DNA from: an uncultured Bryobacterales bacterium
Lineage (GTDB): Bacteria > Acidobacteriota > Terriglobia > Bryobacterales > Bryobacteraceae
Assembly: GCA_937959285.1 (NCBI GenBank)
Contig: CALGAR010000144.1
Span: 1-64,000 of the forward strand
Direction of reading: 5' to 3'
DNA: 64,000 bases
Below the pieces are notes generated by a model. It saw nothing but the letters and a program-made list of their open reading frames with translations. It did not search any database and was not told the origin of the DNA. Below are positions 1-7,478 of the stretch, piece after piece; within the stretch, counting starts at the first letter, position 1, and each line of letters starts with the position of its first letter. The translations under genes were made by a program, and so were the position numbers.

Positions 1-437
1 TCGGCGCCGACGGTCCCGTCCAGATTGTAGCCCTCTACCGCGCCGCCCTGATTTTCGATGATCACCTGCTTCAGGCTGCGGGGGACTTTCACTTCGAGTT
101 CAGGCGAGGGGTGGTTGGAGTCCGGGGCGACGACGATTAGGTAAGCCCACTCCCCAACGCTTTTTGTCTTGATTGTGTAGCGCTCGAAGGCCAGGCGCGC
201 TTCTTCTTCCGTGCGGGTTTTGGCGCGCTTCGTCAGAACGAAGGCTACGTTTTCCCGATCCTCTCCGCGAACCACTGCCTGTCCGCGGGTGGCCAGTTTC
301 AGGCGGCCGGACTTAGGAAGGCTCAGATTTCCGGACAGCGTCTGGACCCAGTAGTGTCCCTCCCGGTTCAGCCCGCCTGCTGTCTGCCCGAACGCGACAG
401 CCACGGCCAGCGGAAGGATCCATCCGCTGCGATACAT
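1..437 (-). CDS. Secreted protein of unknown function, DUF4097-like (partial, C-terminus beyond window)
   Basis: The frame opens with ATG at 437, one base after the stop of the anti-sigma gene, and runs off the left edge with about 145 codons visible. The N-terminus MYRSGWILPLAVAVAFGQ looks like a signal peptide. Further on, short beta-rich stretches such as LKQVIIENQGGAVEGYN resemble putative-adhesin (DUF4097) proteins, which often sit beside ECF sigma/anti-sigma pairs. It is probably the third gene of a sigma/anti-sigma operon and may report on or act in the envelope. The family assignment is inferred from a partial sequence. Confidence 0.6.
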   Translation of the reverse strand, partial: MYRSGWILPLAVAVAFGQTAGGLNREGHYWVQTLSGNLSLPKSGRLKLATRGQAVVRGEDRENVAFVLTKRAKTRTEEEARLAFERYTIKTKSVGEWAYLIVVAPDSNHPSPELEVKVPRSLKQVIIENQGGAVEGYNLDGTVGA

Positions 438-438
438 C

Positions 439-1356
439 TCAGAACGTCTCCACGGAAGCGTTCATTTCCCGGAGAGCCCGCTGCATCCGCAGCCGAATAT
501 AGTTGTTGCTCTCCGTGCGCATGGATTCCTGCAACACTCCGATTGTGTCGATGCCCTTGTGCTGAACCAGCAAATCGATCGCCCGAGTCCGCACACCCGG
601 ATTCTCATCCGTCAGCAGCACGTCGGCCAGAACCTTCCGCGTCGCAGAATCTCCCGCAAATGCCGCCAATCCTTCGATCGCCTTCAGCCGGACGCCGGCA
701 TTCGTGTCGTTCCGCAGAGCATGGAGCAGCGCCTGTCGCACATCCTCGGCATCGGCGCTCTTTCTGAGGATCTCCATGGTTTCGACGCGCAGGCCAGGAT
801 TGGCAGGATCGGTGGCGGCACTGAGCAGGAGCTGGCGGATCCGGTTATTGTCGATGTCTCCCCTCAGCACACGCTGGCGGGTCTCATCGAGCACAATACG
901 AACGCCCCCAGCAGGATCGGGAGTAACCTGGCGGACGCGGGAAACGACGCCTTCCGCGCGGCTCTGGCCAAGCGGGGCCATCATCCCGTCACTGTAGAAC
1001 TCGGTGAAGCGGGCGCCGAAGAATCCCAGAGCGACGAGCGCTACTGCGCCCAGCGGTTTCAGGGCGGGGCCGAGAGCCGCCGGCAGCTGCCAGATGCGTC
1101 TCCAGATGGATATCTGGCCCACGGGTGTGGCGGCGCGGATCGTGCTGCGAAGATCGTTCCGGCATTGCACCAGCAGGCCGGCGGGAACCTCTGCTTCCAT
1201 GTCGTCGAACAGGCGATGCATCGCGCGCTCGCGCTCCATGGCGGAACGGCAGGCGGCGCAATCCTCCAGATGCTGTTGCAGGAGCTCTTCCGCCTCGAGC
1301 GACAGTTCGTCGTAGAGGAAGAGGATCAGATCGCGCTGCGCCTTTTCGCAGTTCAT
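439..1356 (-). CDS. Zinc-finger anti-sigma factor with C-terminal HEAT repeats
   Basis: The 305-residue protein starts with an anti-sigma zinc-finger module: MNCEKAQRDLILFLYDEL, then HLEDCAAC, which gives the His-x3-Cys-x2-Cys ligands. A membrane segment follows at about residues 98-116 (PLGAVALVALGFFGARF). The C-terminal half, about 150-305, consists of HEAT-type helical repeats. Its ATG overlaps the TGA of the upstream sigma factor (ATGA), the usual arrangement for a sigma factor and its inhibitor. Role inferred: it holds the ECF sigma factor at the membrane. HEAT repeats as the extracytoplasmic sensor part are unusual. Confidence 0.85.
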   Translation of the reverse strand: MNCEKAQRDLILFLYDELSLEAEELLQQHLEDCAACRSAMERERAMHRLFDDMEAEVPAGLLVQCRNDLRSTIRAATPVGQISIWRRIWQLPAALGPALKPLGAVALVALGFFGARFTEFYSDGMMAPLGQSRAEGVVSRVRQVTPDPAGGVRIVLDETRQRVLRGDIDNNRIRQLLLSAATDPANPGLRVETMEILRKSADAEDVRQALLHALRNDTNAGVRLKAIEGLAAFAGDSATRKVLADVLLTDENPGVRTRAIDLLVQHKGIDTIGVLQESMRTESNNYIRLRMQRALREMNASVETF

Positions 1357-1970
1357 ATGAAATCTCCCAAGGCGGCCCGCATCTTCTGAGTTGCCCGGAA
1401 CAGGCAGTTCTTCGCTGCCTCCTCAGTCGTTCCCAGAACTTCACCGATCGCTTTGAGCCGCATTCCCTGATAGTGCCGCATCTCGAAGACCATGCGTTCG
1501 CGCGGCGTCAGGGCGCCGAGCACTGCCTCAATCCTGCCACGGAGCTGGCGGCTCAGCAGCCGGCGCTGGGGGTCTCCGTCGACGCGGTCTTCCTGCATGC
1601 TTTCGATGCGGTCCACCGGGCCATCGGCGGTCTCTACGACGGTTGGCTCCTCGCGGCGCACTTTGCGCTTTCGCAGATGATCGAGGCAGAGGTTCGTTAC
1701 GATCCGGTAAAGCCAGGTATGGAAGCTGCAGTCGAAGCGAAAGTTGTCGAGGTTGCGGTAGACCCTGAGGAACGCCTCCTGGTAGACGTCATAGGCGTCC
1801 TCGGGCGAGCGCAAGAGGTTCATTGCGAGCCGCAGCACACTTTGGTCATAGGAGCGGACCAGGCGCTCGAACGCGTTCTGGTCTCCGCGCTGCGCGGCCT
1901 GGATCAGTGAGATCTCGTCCATCGGCTGGGCCAGTTGTGCGCTGACGGCCCGTGCAGCTCCATTCGTCAC
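1353..1970 (-). CDS. RNA polymerase ECF sigma factor (RpoE-like)
   Basis: The 205-residue protein has sigma region 2 (RLAMNLLRSPEDAYDVYQEA, FHTWLYRIVTNLCLDHLRK) and region 4 (LTPRERMVFEMRHYQGM, then a helix-turn-helix) with no region 1 or 3, typical of the ECF class. The start at 1970 is preceded by AAAGGTGA at good distance; a second in-frame ATG at 1922 has no clear ribosome site. It is the first gene of the sigma/anti-sigma/secreted-protein operon and is translationally coupled to the anti-sigma gene. Confidence 0.93.
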   Translation of the reverse strand: MTNGAARAVSAQLAQPMDEISLIQAAQRGDQNAFERLVRSYDQSVLRLAMNLLRSPEDAYDVYQEAFLRVYRNLDNFRFDCSFHTWLYRIVTNLCLDHLRKRKVRREEPTVVETADGPVDRIESMQEDRVDGDPQRRLLSRQLRGRIEAVLGALTPRERMVFEMRHYQGMRLKAIGEVLGTTEEAAKNCLFRATQKMRAALGDFI

Positions 1971-2072
1971 CTTTCGATCATCCAGAAATGGTAGACGTAC
2001 GAAAGAGGAAAAGGTACCGCAACCAATAGCCGAAGCGCTGCCGGAACACCCGCCGGAAGCGCTTAAGGACGG

Positions 2073-3794
2073 CTAGTCGATCATTTCGAGGTCAATACGC
2101 TTCTGAGCCGGATCGAGAGCGGCGATACGGAAGCTTCGAATCTGTCCGGGGCGCGGCCCCTCCGGTACGCTTTTCCGCGTCTGCACGTCCTTGCCCTGCT
2201 TCCACTTGGCTTCCAGCATGGCGGTGAGGGAATTCAGATCCGCCTTCGGGCGCTCGACGGGAGGCTCCGGCTCGTTCGCTGCGGCCTGCAGCTTGCACCA
2301 ACCGGAAACCCCTTCACTCAGTTCCACTTTGACGCGATTGCCGCTTACGTCGATCACACGGCCGGTGACGGTCTCGCCCACCTGGTGCTCGGCGATATAT
2401 TTATCGGCGCTGGTCGGCTCCAGTTGCTTCATTCCCAGCCGGATTCTGCGGCGTTCACGGTCGATCTCAAGCACCTGTGCCCGGACTGCTTGTCCCACCG
2501 ACAGGACTTCCTTCGGGTGATTCAGTCTCTTCTCGCGGCTGATGTCCCCGATATGAATCATCCCTTCGATGCCCTCACTGAGGTCGACAAACGCGCCGAA
2601 GGAGGCCAGGCTCGAAACTGTGCCTTCCACCACCGAGCCTACCGGGAACTTCGTCTCGACCTCATCCCATGGATCGCCCAACGCCTGTTTCAGGCCTAGC
2701 GAGATCCGCTTTTCCGCAGCATTGATGCCCAGGACCACCACGTCGACCAGGTCACCGACTTTGACGACGTCAGAAGGTTTGCGGACCTTCTTGGACCAGG
2801 AGAGTTCAGAAACGTGGATCAGGCCATCCACGCCGGGGGCCAGCTCCACGAATGCGCCGAAGTCCTGCAGACGCACTACCTTACCGTGGACACGGTCGCC
2901 CACCTTGAAGCGTTCAAGCGCCAGTGTCCATGGATCCGGCTGGAGCTGTTTCAGGCCAAGCGAGATTTTTCGGGTGTCCCTGTTGATCTTGAGAATCTTC
3001 ACTTCCAGGGAGTCGCCGACTTTCACGATGTCGCCCGGGCTGCTGACCCGAGTCCACGACATGTCTGTCACGTGCAGCAGGCCGTCGATGCCGCCGAGGT
3101 CGACAAAAGCGCCGAAGTCAGTGACGCTCCGGACTGTGCCACGCACCACAAGGCCTTCTGAAAGATTGCCAAAAGCCTTCTCGCGCGCCTGCGCGGCTTC
3201 TTCCTCGAGAACGACGCGGCGGTCGACAACCACGTCTTCTTTCTCTACATCCAGCTTCGTGACCTTGCAGCGAATCTCCTGGCCGACCAGCTTCTCCATT
3301 TCTGCAAGATCGCGAGCGCCGCTGCGGGAGGCTGGCATGAAGGCTCGAACGCCGATGTCAACGCGAAGTCCTCCCTTGACAACCGCTTGGACGGTTCCTG
3401 AGATGACGCGTCCTTCCGCATGCGCAAGCTGCAGGGAGCTCCAATCCTTCGGCTGCTCGACATGAACCGTGGAGAGGACGTAGTATCCCTCCTCGTTCAA
3501 ACCAGTGACGTTGACGAGGATGGTGTCACCGGCTTTCAGCGCTGGTTCGCCGTCGCGTCTCTTCAGCTTGTCGGCAGACAGAATGCCTTCCATCTTGCGG
3601 CCGATGTCAACCACTACGCCGTCGGCGTTGACGGATACGACAGTACCTTGGACCGCTGCCTCAGGCGCGCCCTCGGGAAGCGCGGCAGAGCTCTGCTCCT
3701 GTTCGAAACGCGATAGGACGTCTGCAAACGACGGCTCGTCGGTCAATACTGCCTGATCCTCCGGCGTCGGGTTAAGGGGATTGGAGTAGTTCAT
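2073..3794 (-). CDS. rpsA: 30S ribosomal protein S1
   Basis: The 573-residue protein carries six S1 RNA-binding repeats, the usual number for Gram-negative S1. Repeats 3-5 show the classic pattern (DFGAFVDLGGIDGLLHV, DFGAFVELAPGVDGLIHV, SFGAFVDLSEGIEGMIHI); repeats 1, 2 and 6 are more diverged. It binds mRNA and the small subunit during initiation. ATG 3794 (MNYSNPLNP) is chosen over a TTG at 3827; GGAGG lies about 13 bases upstream. It is divergent from the histidine kinase gene and stands alone. Confidence 0.93.
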   Translation of the reverse strand: MNYSNPLNPTPEDQAVLTDEPSFADVLSRFEQEQSSAALPEGAPEAAVQGTVVSVNADGVVVDIGRKMEGILSADKLKRRDGEPALKAGDTILVNVTGLNEEGYYVLSTVHVEQPKDWSSLQLAHAEGRVISGTVQAVVKGGLRVDIGVRAFMPASRSGARDLAEMEKLVGQEIRCKVTKLDVEKEDVVVDRRVVLEEEAAQAREKAFGNLSEGLVVRGTVRSVTDFGAFVDLGGIDGLLHVTDMSWTRVSSPGDIVKVGDSLEVKILKINRDTRKISLGLKQLQPDPWTLALERFKVGDRVHGKVVRLQDFGAFVELAPGVDGLIHVSELSWSKKVRKPSDVVKVGDLVDVVVLGINAAEKRISLGLKQALGDPWDEVETKFPVGSVVEGTVSSLASFGAFVDLSEGIEGMIHIGDISREKRLNHPKEVLSVGQAVRAQVLEIDRERRRIRLGMKQLEPTSADKYIAEHQVGETVTGRVIDVSGNRVKVELSEGVSGWCKLQAAANEPEPPVERPKADLNSLTAMLEAKWKQGKDVQTRKSVPEGPRPGQIRSFRIAALDPAQKRIDLEMID

Positions 3795-3885
3795 GGAATA
3801 CCGGGCTAGACCTCCATTGTGGCACAATCACTGCAGGGACAGCATCTTCCAGTGATGTTGATGCTGCCCGAAGCATAAGCGTCCC

Positions 3886-5145
3886 GTGGAGAAATCAACA
3901 GGTAAATGGCCTGCCCTAGTCCGGCCTCAAGATCTGGTTTGGCTACTGCTGTTCTCCGCCATGGCGCTTGTGAGCCCTCGCCGGAATCCCGCCGAAATTG
4001 AAATGCTTTCCGCCCTGGCGTTGCTCCAGGTGCTCGAACCGAAGATTGCCTTCTTGAATACGGAACGCGGCAATTTGCTATCGATCCTGCTCAAGCTCGT
4101 CCTCGGATACCTTCTGATCGGTGTAACGGGCGGCATCGATAGCAGCTACTATGCGGTCCTGCTGGTGCCCGTTGTTTCGGCCGCCACGACGCTTGGTCTC
4201 GCGGGCACCGCCGCGGTCACTGCTCTGGCTTGCATTGGATATCTGTCGTTTCTCCTCTTCGTGGTTTGGTGGGGGTACGAACTTCCGCCCGGCGAGGTCG
4301 GGGAGATTAGCTTGCGGGTCATCTTCCTTCCGGTGGTCGGGTTCCTCACCTTCCGGCTGGCCGAGGCGAACCGGACCGAGGCTCGCCGCTCTCAGGCGGT
4401 GGCCGAGCAGCTTGCCAAAGCGAATCGCGATCTGCGGGCGGCCGAAGAGGCGGTTCGCAGATCCGACCGCCTTGCCGCGTTGGGTCAATTAACCGCCGGG
4501 CTCGCACACGAACTGCGCAACCCGATGGGCACCATTCGTGCTTCTGCCGAGATGCTCGCCAGGCGGCTTCCGCCCGACGACGAGGTTGCGCGGGAACTGG
4601 CCGGATTCATCTCGTCCGAAGTCGATCGTACTAACAGTCTCATTACCCGCTTCCTTCAATTCGCTCGTCCCGTAGCTTTGCAACTGAAACCGACGGACAT
4701 CAGCGAGGTGATCGACCGCGCGGTGGCGCAGATCGAACGCCAGCAGCCCGCTCCTTCCATCGCAATCTACCGCAATTACTCTCCCGACGTCCGCCCGATT
4801 CCCCTGGACGGCGAGCTGATGGAAAGCGTCATTTATAATCTGCTGCTCAACGCCTGCCAGGCTTCCCAGCCAGGAAGCGCCGTTACGGTAAAGACCCGGA
4901 CCATCGACGGGGCGGTCGAGGTTGCGGTGATCGACCGTGGCACCGGGATCGATCCGAAACACCGCGAGAACATCTTCAATCCTTTCTTTACAACAAAGTC
5001 GGATGGCGTCGGCCTCGGCTTGGCGATCGTCGCAAAGATTGTCGATGAACACGGCGGCAGACTCGTTGTGGATAGCGAGCCGGGGCGCGGAAGTGTTTTC
5101 CGGGTTATACTTCCGTCCGGCCAGCGGAATGAAAATCACACTTAA
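3886..5145 (+). CDS. Membrane sensor histidine kinase, NtrB/AtoS-like output
   Basis: Residues 17-160 contain several hydrophobic segments forming a membrane input module with no recognisable periplasmic domain. A short coiled coil leads to the HisKA helix with phospho-accepting His208 (GLAHELRNPMG). The ATPase domain shows the N box (NLLLNACQAS), G1 (DRGTGID), F box (FNPFFTTK) and G2 (GVGLGLAI). It starts with GTG. It lies upstream of a winged-helix gene and an NtrC-type regulator on the same strand, so the likely partner is the regulator at 5609. The signal sensed cannot be told. Confidence 0.9.
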   Translation: MEKSTGKWPALVRPQDLVWLLLFSAMALVSPRRNPAEIEMLSALALLQVLEPKIAFLNTERGNLLSILLKLVLGYLLIGVTGGIDSSYYAVLLVPVVSAATTLGLAGTAAVTALACIGYLSFLLFVVWWGYELPPGEVGEISLRVIFLPVVGFLTFRLAEANRTEARRSQAVAEQLAKANRDLRAAEEAVRRSDRLAALGQLTAGLAHELRNPMGTIRASAEMLARRLPPDDEVARELAGFISSEVDRTNSLITRFLQFARPVALQLKPTDISEVIDRAVAQIERQQPAPSIAIYRNYSPDVRPIPLDGELMESVIYNLLLNACQASQPGSAVTVKTRTIDGAVEVAVIDRGTGIDPKHRENIFNPFFTTKSDGVGLGLAIVAKIVDEHGGRLVVDSEPGRGSVFRVILPSGQRNENHT

Positions 5146-5260
5146 AAGCTGAAAAAGTTGCAAACAAAACGAGAGATCGTACGTCTCTTAGGTCAATCGG
5201 GGTCACTTCGCCGTTTCTTTGGGTGAACGGGGCTGAAATCAAAGGAAGGGAATAGGAGTA

Positions 5261-5581
5261 ATGACCTCAATGGCAACGTCTGCGGCTATGGCGCCGTCCG
5301 CTCCCGAAGGCTCCAGCCGCTTCGAGAGCTTACGGCTGACCAAGAAGGAGCGTGAATTACTGTCAGTCCTGATGCAGAATCAGGGGCGCTGCATCTCCAG
5401 GGAGTTGCTTCTGAAAACCGTGTGGAAGTACTGCGAAGGGGCCAAGACCAGGACAGTGGATGTACACATCCAGCGGCTGCGCCAGAAACTCGGTTCTCAG
5501 GGAGCAGCTTGCCTCAAGACGATCGTTCGAGCCGGGTACTGCTGGCTGCCGGACCCCGAAGCAGCTGTTGAGCACTCATGA
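5261..5581 (+). CDS. Free-standing winged-helix DNA-binding protein (OmpR/PhoB C-terminal type)
   Basis: The protein is only 106 residues and consists of a Trans_reg_C winged helix: LTKKERELLSVLMQNQGRCI, LLLKTVWKY, the recognition region RTVDVHIQRLRQKLG, and the wing TIVRAGYCW. The receiver domain normally found at the N-terminus is absent, replaced by a short Ala/Ser/Pro tail. GGAATAGGAGTA before ATG 5261 is a good ribosome site, so this is not a broken fragment of a longer gene. It sits between a kinase and an NtrC-type regulator and may bind the local promoter. Confidence 0.85.
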   Translation: MTSMATSAAMAPSAPEGSSRFESLRLTKKERELLSVLMQNQGRCISRELLLKTVWKYCEGAKTRTVDVHIQRLRQKLGSQGAACLKTIVRAGYCWLPDPEAAVEHS

Positions 5582-5608
5582 CGTCGCTTTTCCCCGACGT
5601 CCTTCTTC

Positions 5609-6973
5609 GTGAGATCATCAGAAGTGGGCCATCGGGTACTGATTGTTGAAGACGAGGACAAGCTCCGGCGCGTCCTCGAGTTACAACTCCAATCGGCGGG
5701 CTTTGAGGTCGAAAAGGCCAGCTCCGCCGAGGAGGCTTTTAGGAAGGTCGATCGCGCGGACCTTATCCTTACGGATCTCCGCCTCCCTGGCATGAACGGG
5801 CTGGAGTTGCTGGAGTCAATCCGGCGCCAGAACTCCCATGTGCCTGTCATTGTGATGACCGCCTTTGGAACGATCGAGGCGGCCGTCGAGGCGATGAAAG
5901 CCGGGGCGGCGGATTTTCTTTTGAAGCCCTTCTCACTGGACCACCTTATGACGGTGGTGAATAAGGCGCTGGAGGTCCGGGCGCTGCGCGACGAGAACCG
6001 GAAGCTCCGGGAAGAGCTTGGAGTCCGGTACGACTGGACGAACATCATCGGCCGGAGTCCCGCCATGCAGGAGATCTTTGGGACGATCTCCCGCGTTGCC
6101 CCCACCCGCGCTACCGTCCTGCTCTGCGGCGAGAGCGGCGTTGGAAAGGATCTGATTGCTCGCGCAATTCACTACCATTCCCCCCGTTCCGGTCGCCCCT
6201 TCGTTAAGATCAACTGCACTGCGATTCCAGAAAACCTGATGGAGAGCGAGCTGTTCGGCTACGAGAAGGGAGCGTTTACCGGAGCCACCAGCAGCAAGCC
6301 GGGAAAGTTCGAGCAGGCGGACGGAGGAACGGTCTTCCTCGACGAGATTGGAGACGTTCCGCCCTCCATCCAGGTGAAGCTCCTCCGTATCTTACAGGAG
6401 CGCGAGTTCGAGCGGCTGGGCAGTAATAAGACCCGCCAAATCGATGTTCGTGTCCTCGCTGCCACGAATGCGGATCTGCGAGCGGCGCTCGAGGAGGGGA
6501 GGTTTCGCGAAGACCTGTATTACCGCCTGAACGTCATGCCAATCAACATTCCTCCGTTGAGGGAGCGTAAGGAAGACATTCCGTTCCTTGCCGAGCACTT
6601 CGTAACAAAATTCAGCAAGGAACTCGGCAGTCCCGTCACTTCCATCTCCTCCGGGGCGATGCAGAAGCTTCTCGAGTACCACTGGCCCGGCAATGTTCGT
6701 GAGCTGGAGAATGTCATCGAGAGAAGTCTGGTGCTGTGTTCCGGACAGACTCTCGAAGCCGCGGATATCCGGCTCGACATGGTGCCTCGCACCCGGGCAG
6801 CCAGCGCCGACAATTTCCTGCCGGACGGAGTCACTCTCGAAGAGCACGAGCAGAATATCATCCGCGAAGCTCTCCGGCGAACCAACGGCAATAAGAGCCA
6901 GGCGGCGCGGCTCCTCGGCCTGACTCGGAACGCACTGCGGTACCGGCTTTCCCAGATGGGCCTCGACACTTAA
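5609..6973 (+). CDS. NtrC-family sigma-54-dependent response regulator
   Basis: The 454-residue protein has three parts. The receiver carries phospho-acceptor Asp56 (LILTDLRLPGMNG). The AAA+ domain has a Walker A at about 174 (GESGVGKD), the sigma-54 contact loop GAFTGA at about 221, and a Walker B region (GGTVFLDEIGDV). The C-terminus is a Fis-type helix-turn-helix (NKSQAARLLGLTRNALRYRL). The start is GTG 5609; a second GTG at 5624 is possible. It probably forms a two-component pair with the kinase at 3886. Its target is unknown; no GG-N10-GC promoter was found before the TonB receptor gene downstream. Confidence 0.93.
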   Translation: MRSSEVGHRVLIVEDEDKLRRVLELQLQSAGFEVEKASSAEEAFRKVDRADLILTDLRLPGMNGLELLESIRRQNSHVPVIVMTAFGTIEAAVEAMKAGAADFLLKPFSLDHLMTVVNKALEVRALRDENRKLREELGVRYDWTNIIGRSPAMQEIFGTISRVAPTRATVLLCGESGVGKDLIARAIHYHSPRSGRPFVKINCTAIPENLMESELFGYEKGAFTGATSSKPGKFEQADGGTVFLDEIGDVPPSIQVKLLRILQEREFERLGSNKTRQIDVRVLAATNADLRAALEEGRFREDLYYRLNVMPINIPPLRERKEDIPFLAEHFVTKFSKELGSPVTSISSGAMQKLLEYHWPGNVRELENVIERSLVLCSGQTLEAADIRLDMVPRTRAASADNFLPDGVTLEEHEQNIIREALRRTNGNKSQAARLLGLTRNALRYRLSQMGLDT

Positions 6974-7478
6974 GAAAATGAAAATTATGTAAATCCTCTA
7001 TTAAATTCTAGAGAACCGCCTCGTGTACGGCCAGTTACAGTTATGCGTGAGCTCGAGAAACGCAGGTTACAGAAACTATAATTGGCTGCGGCATTCTCCC
7101 TGGTCAGGACCGCCTCTTCACCACTGTGTTTTCTGTTAACAAGGGCAACCGTTTCTTTGGCTTACAGTGTCTGACGCGAATCGTGTGAAGTCCTCGCAGG
7201 TTCTATGCTTTGCATGTCCGCCCCGAATGAGCTTCGGCGCATCCTCTGATACGGCTCTCCAAGAAACGGAAGAGACTGATATGTATATTAGTATTAACGG
7301 TTTAGCGTAATTCCGTTCTTGATTTCAACAGCCCCCTCCGCTTATCATCTACTCGATAAACCTCGTTTCTAGCAATTGTTCGCACGTGGGGGACCAAAAG
7401 GTCTTAAGTTAGTTGTCAGTACTCAGGGGTGCGTCAAAGCTCTGTCGGCCGGGGCGCGTCCCGTTCGTAAGGAGGACT
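6974..7478. other. 505-base non-coding stretch between ntrC-like gene and TonB-receptor gene
   Basis: No credible gene is seen on either strand. The first 50 bases (6974-7020) and about 7278-7310 are markedly AT-rich compared with the surroundings. No clear terminator hairpin follows the regulator gene. A GG...GC pair at 7199-7218 resembles a sigma-54 promoter, but the spacing is 11 instead of 10. The stretch probably holds the promoter and a long leader of the receptor gene, whose ribosome site AAGGAGGA is at about 7469-7476. Confidence 0.5.

Noticed and set aside
559..1389. 276-codon plus-strand frame across the anti-sigma gene
   Set aside because: Antisense shadow of a well-supported zinc-finger/HEAT protein; composition rich in Arg, Gln and Ala with no motifs.
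3794..3827. Upstream TTG start for ribosomal protein S1
   Set aside because: Extra residues look non-native; ATG 3794 gives the expected start.
7198..7219. Sigma-54-like GG...GC motif before the TonB receptor
   Set aside because: The GG to GC spacing is 11 instead of the required 10 and the rest of the consensus is poor.
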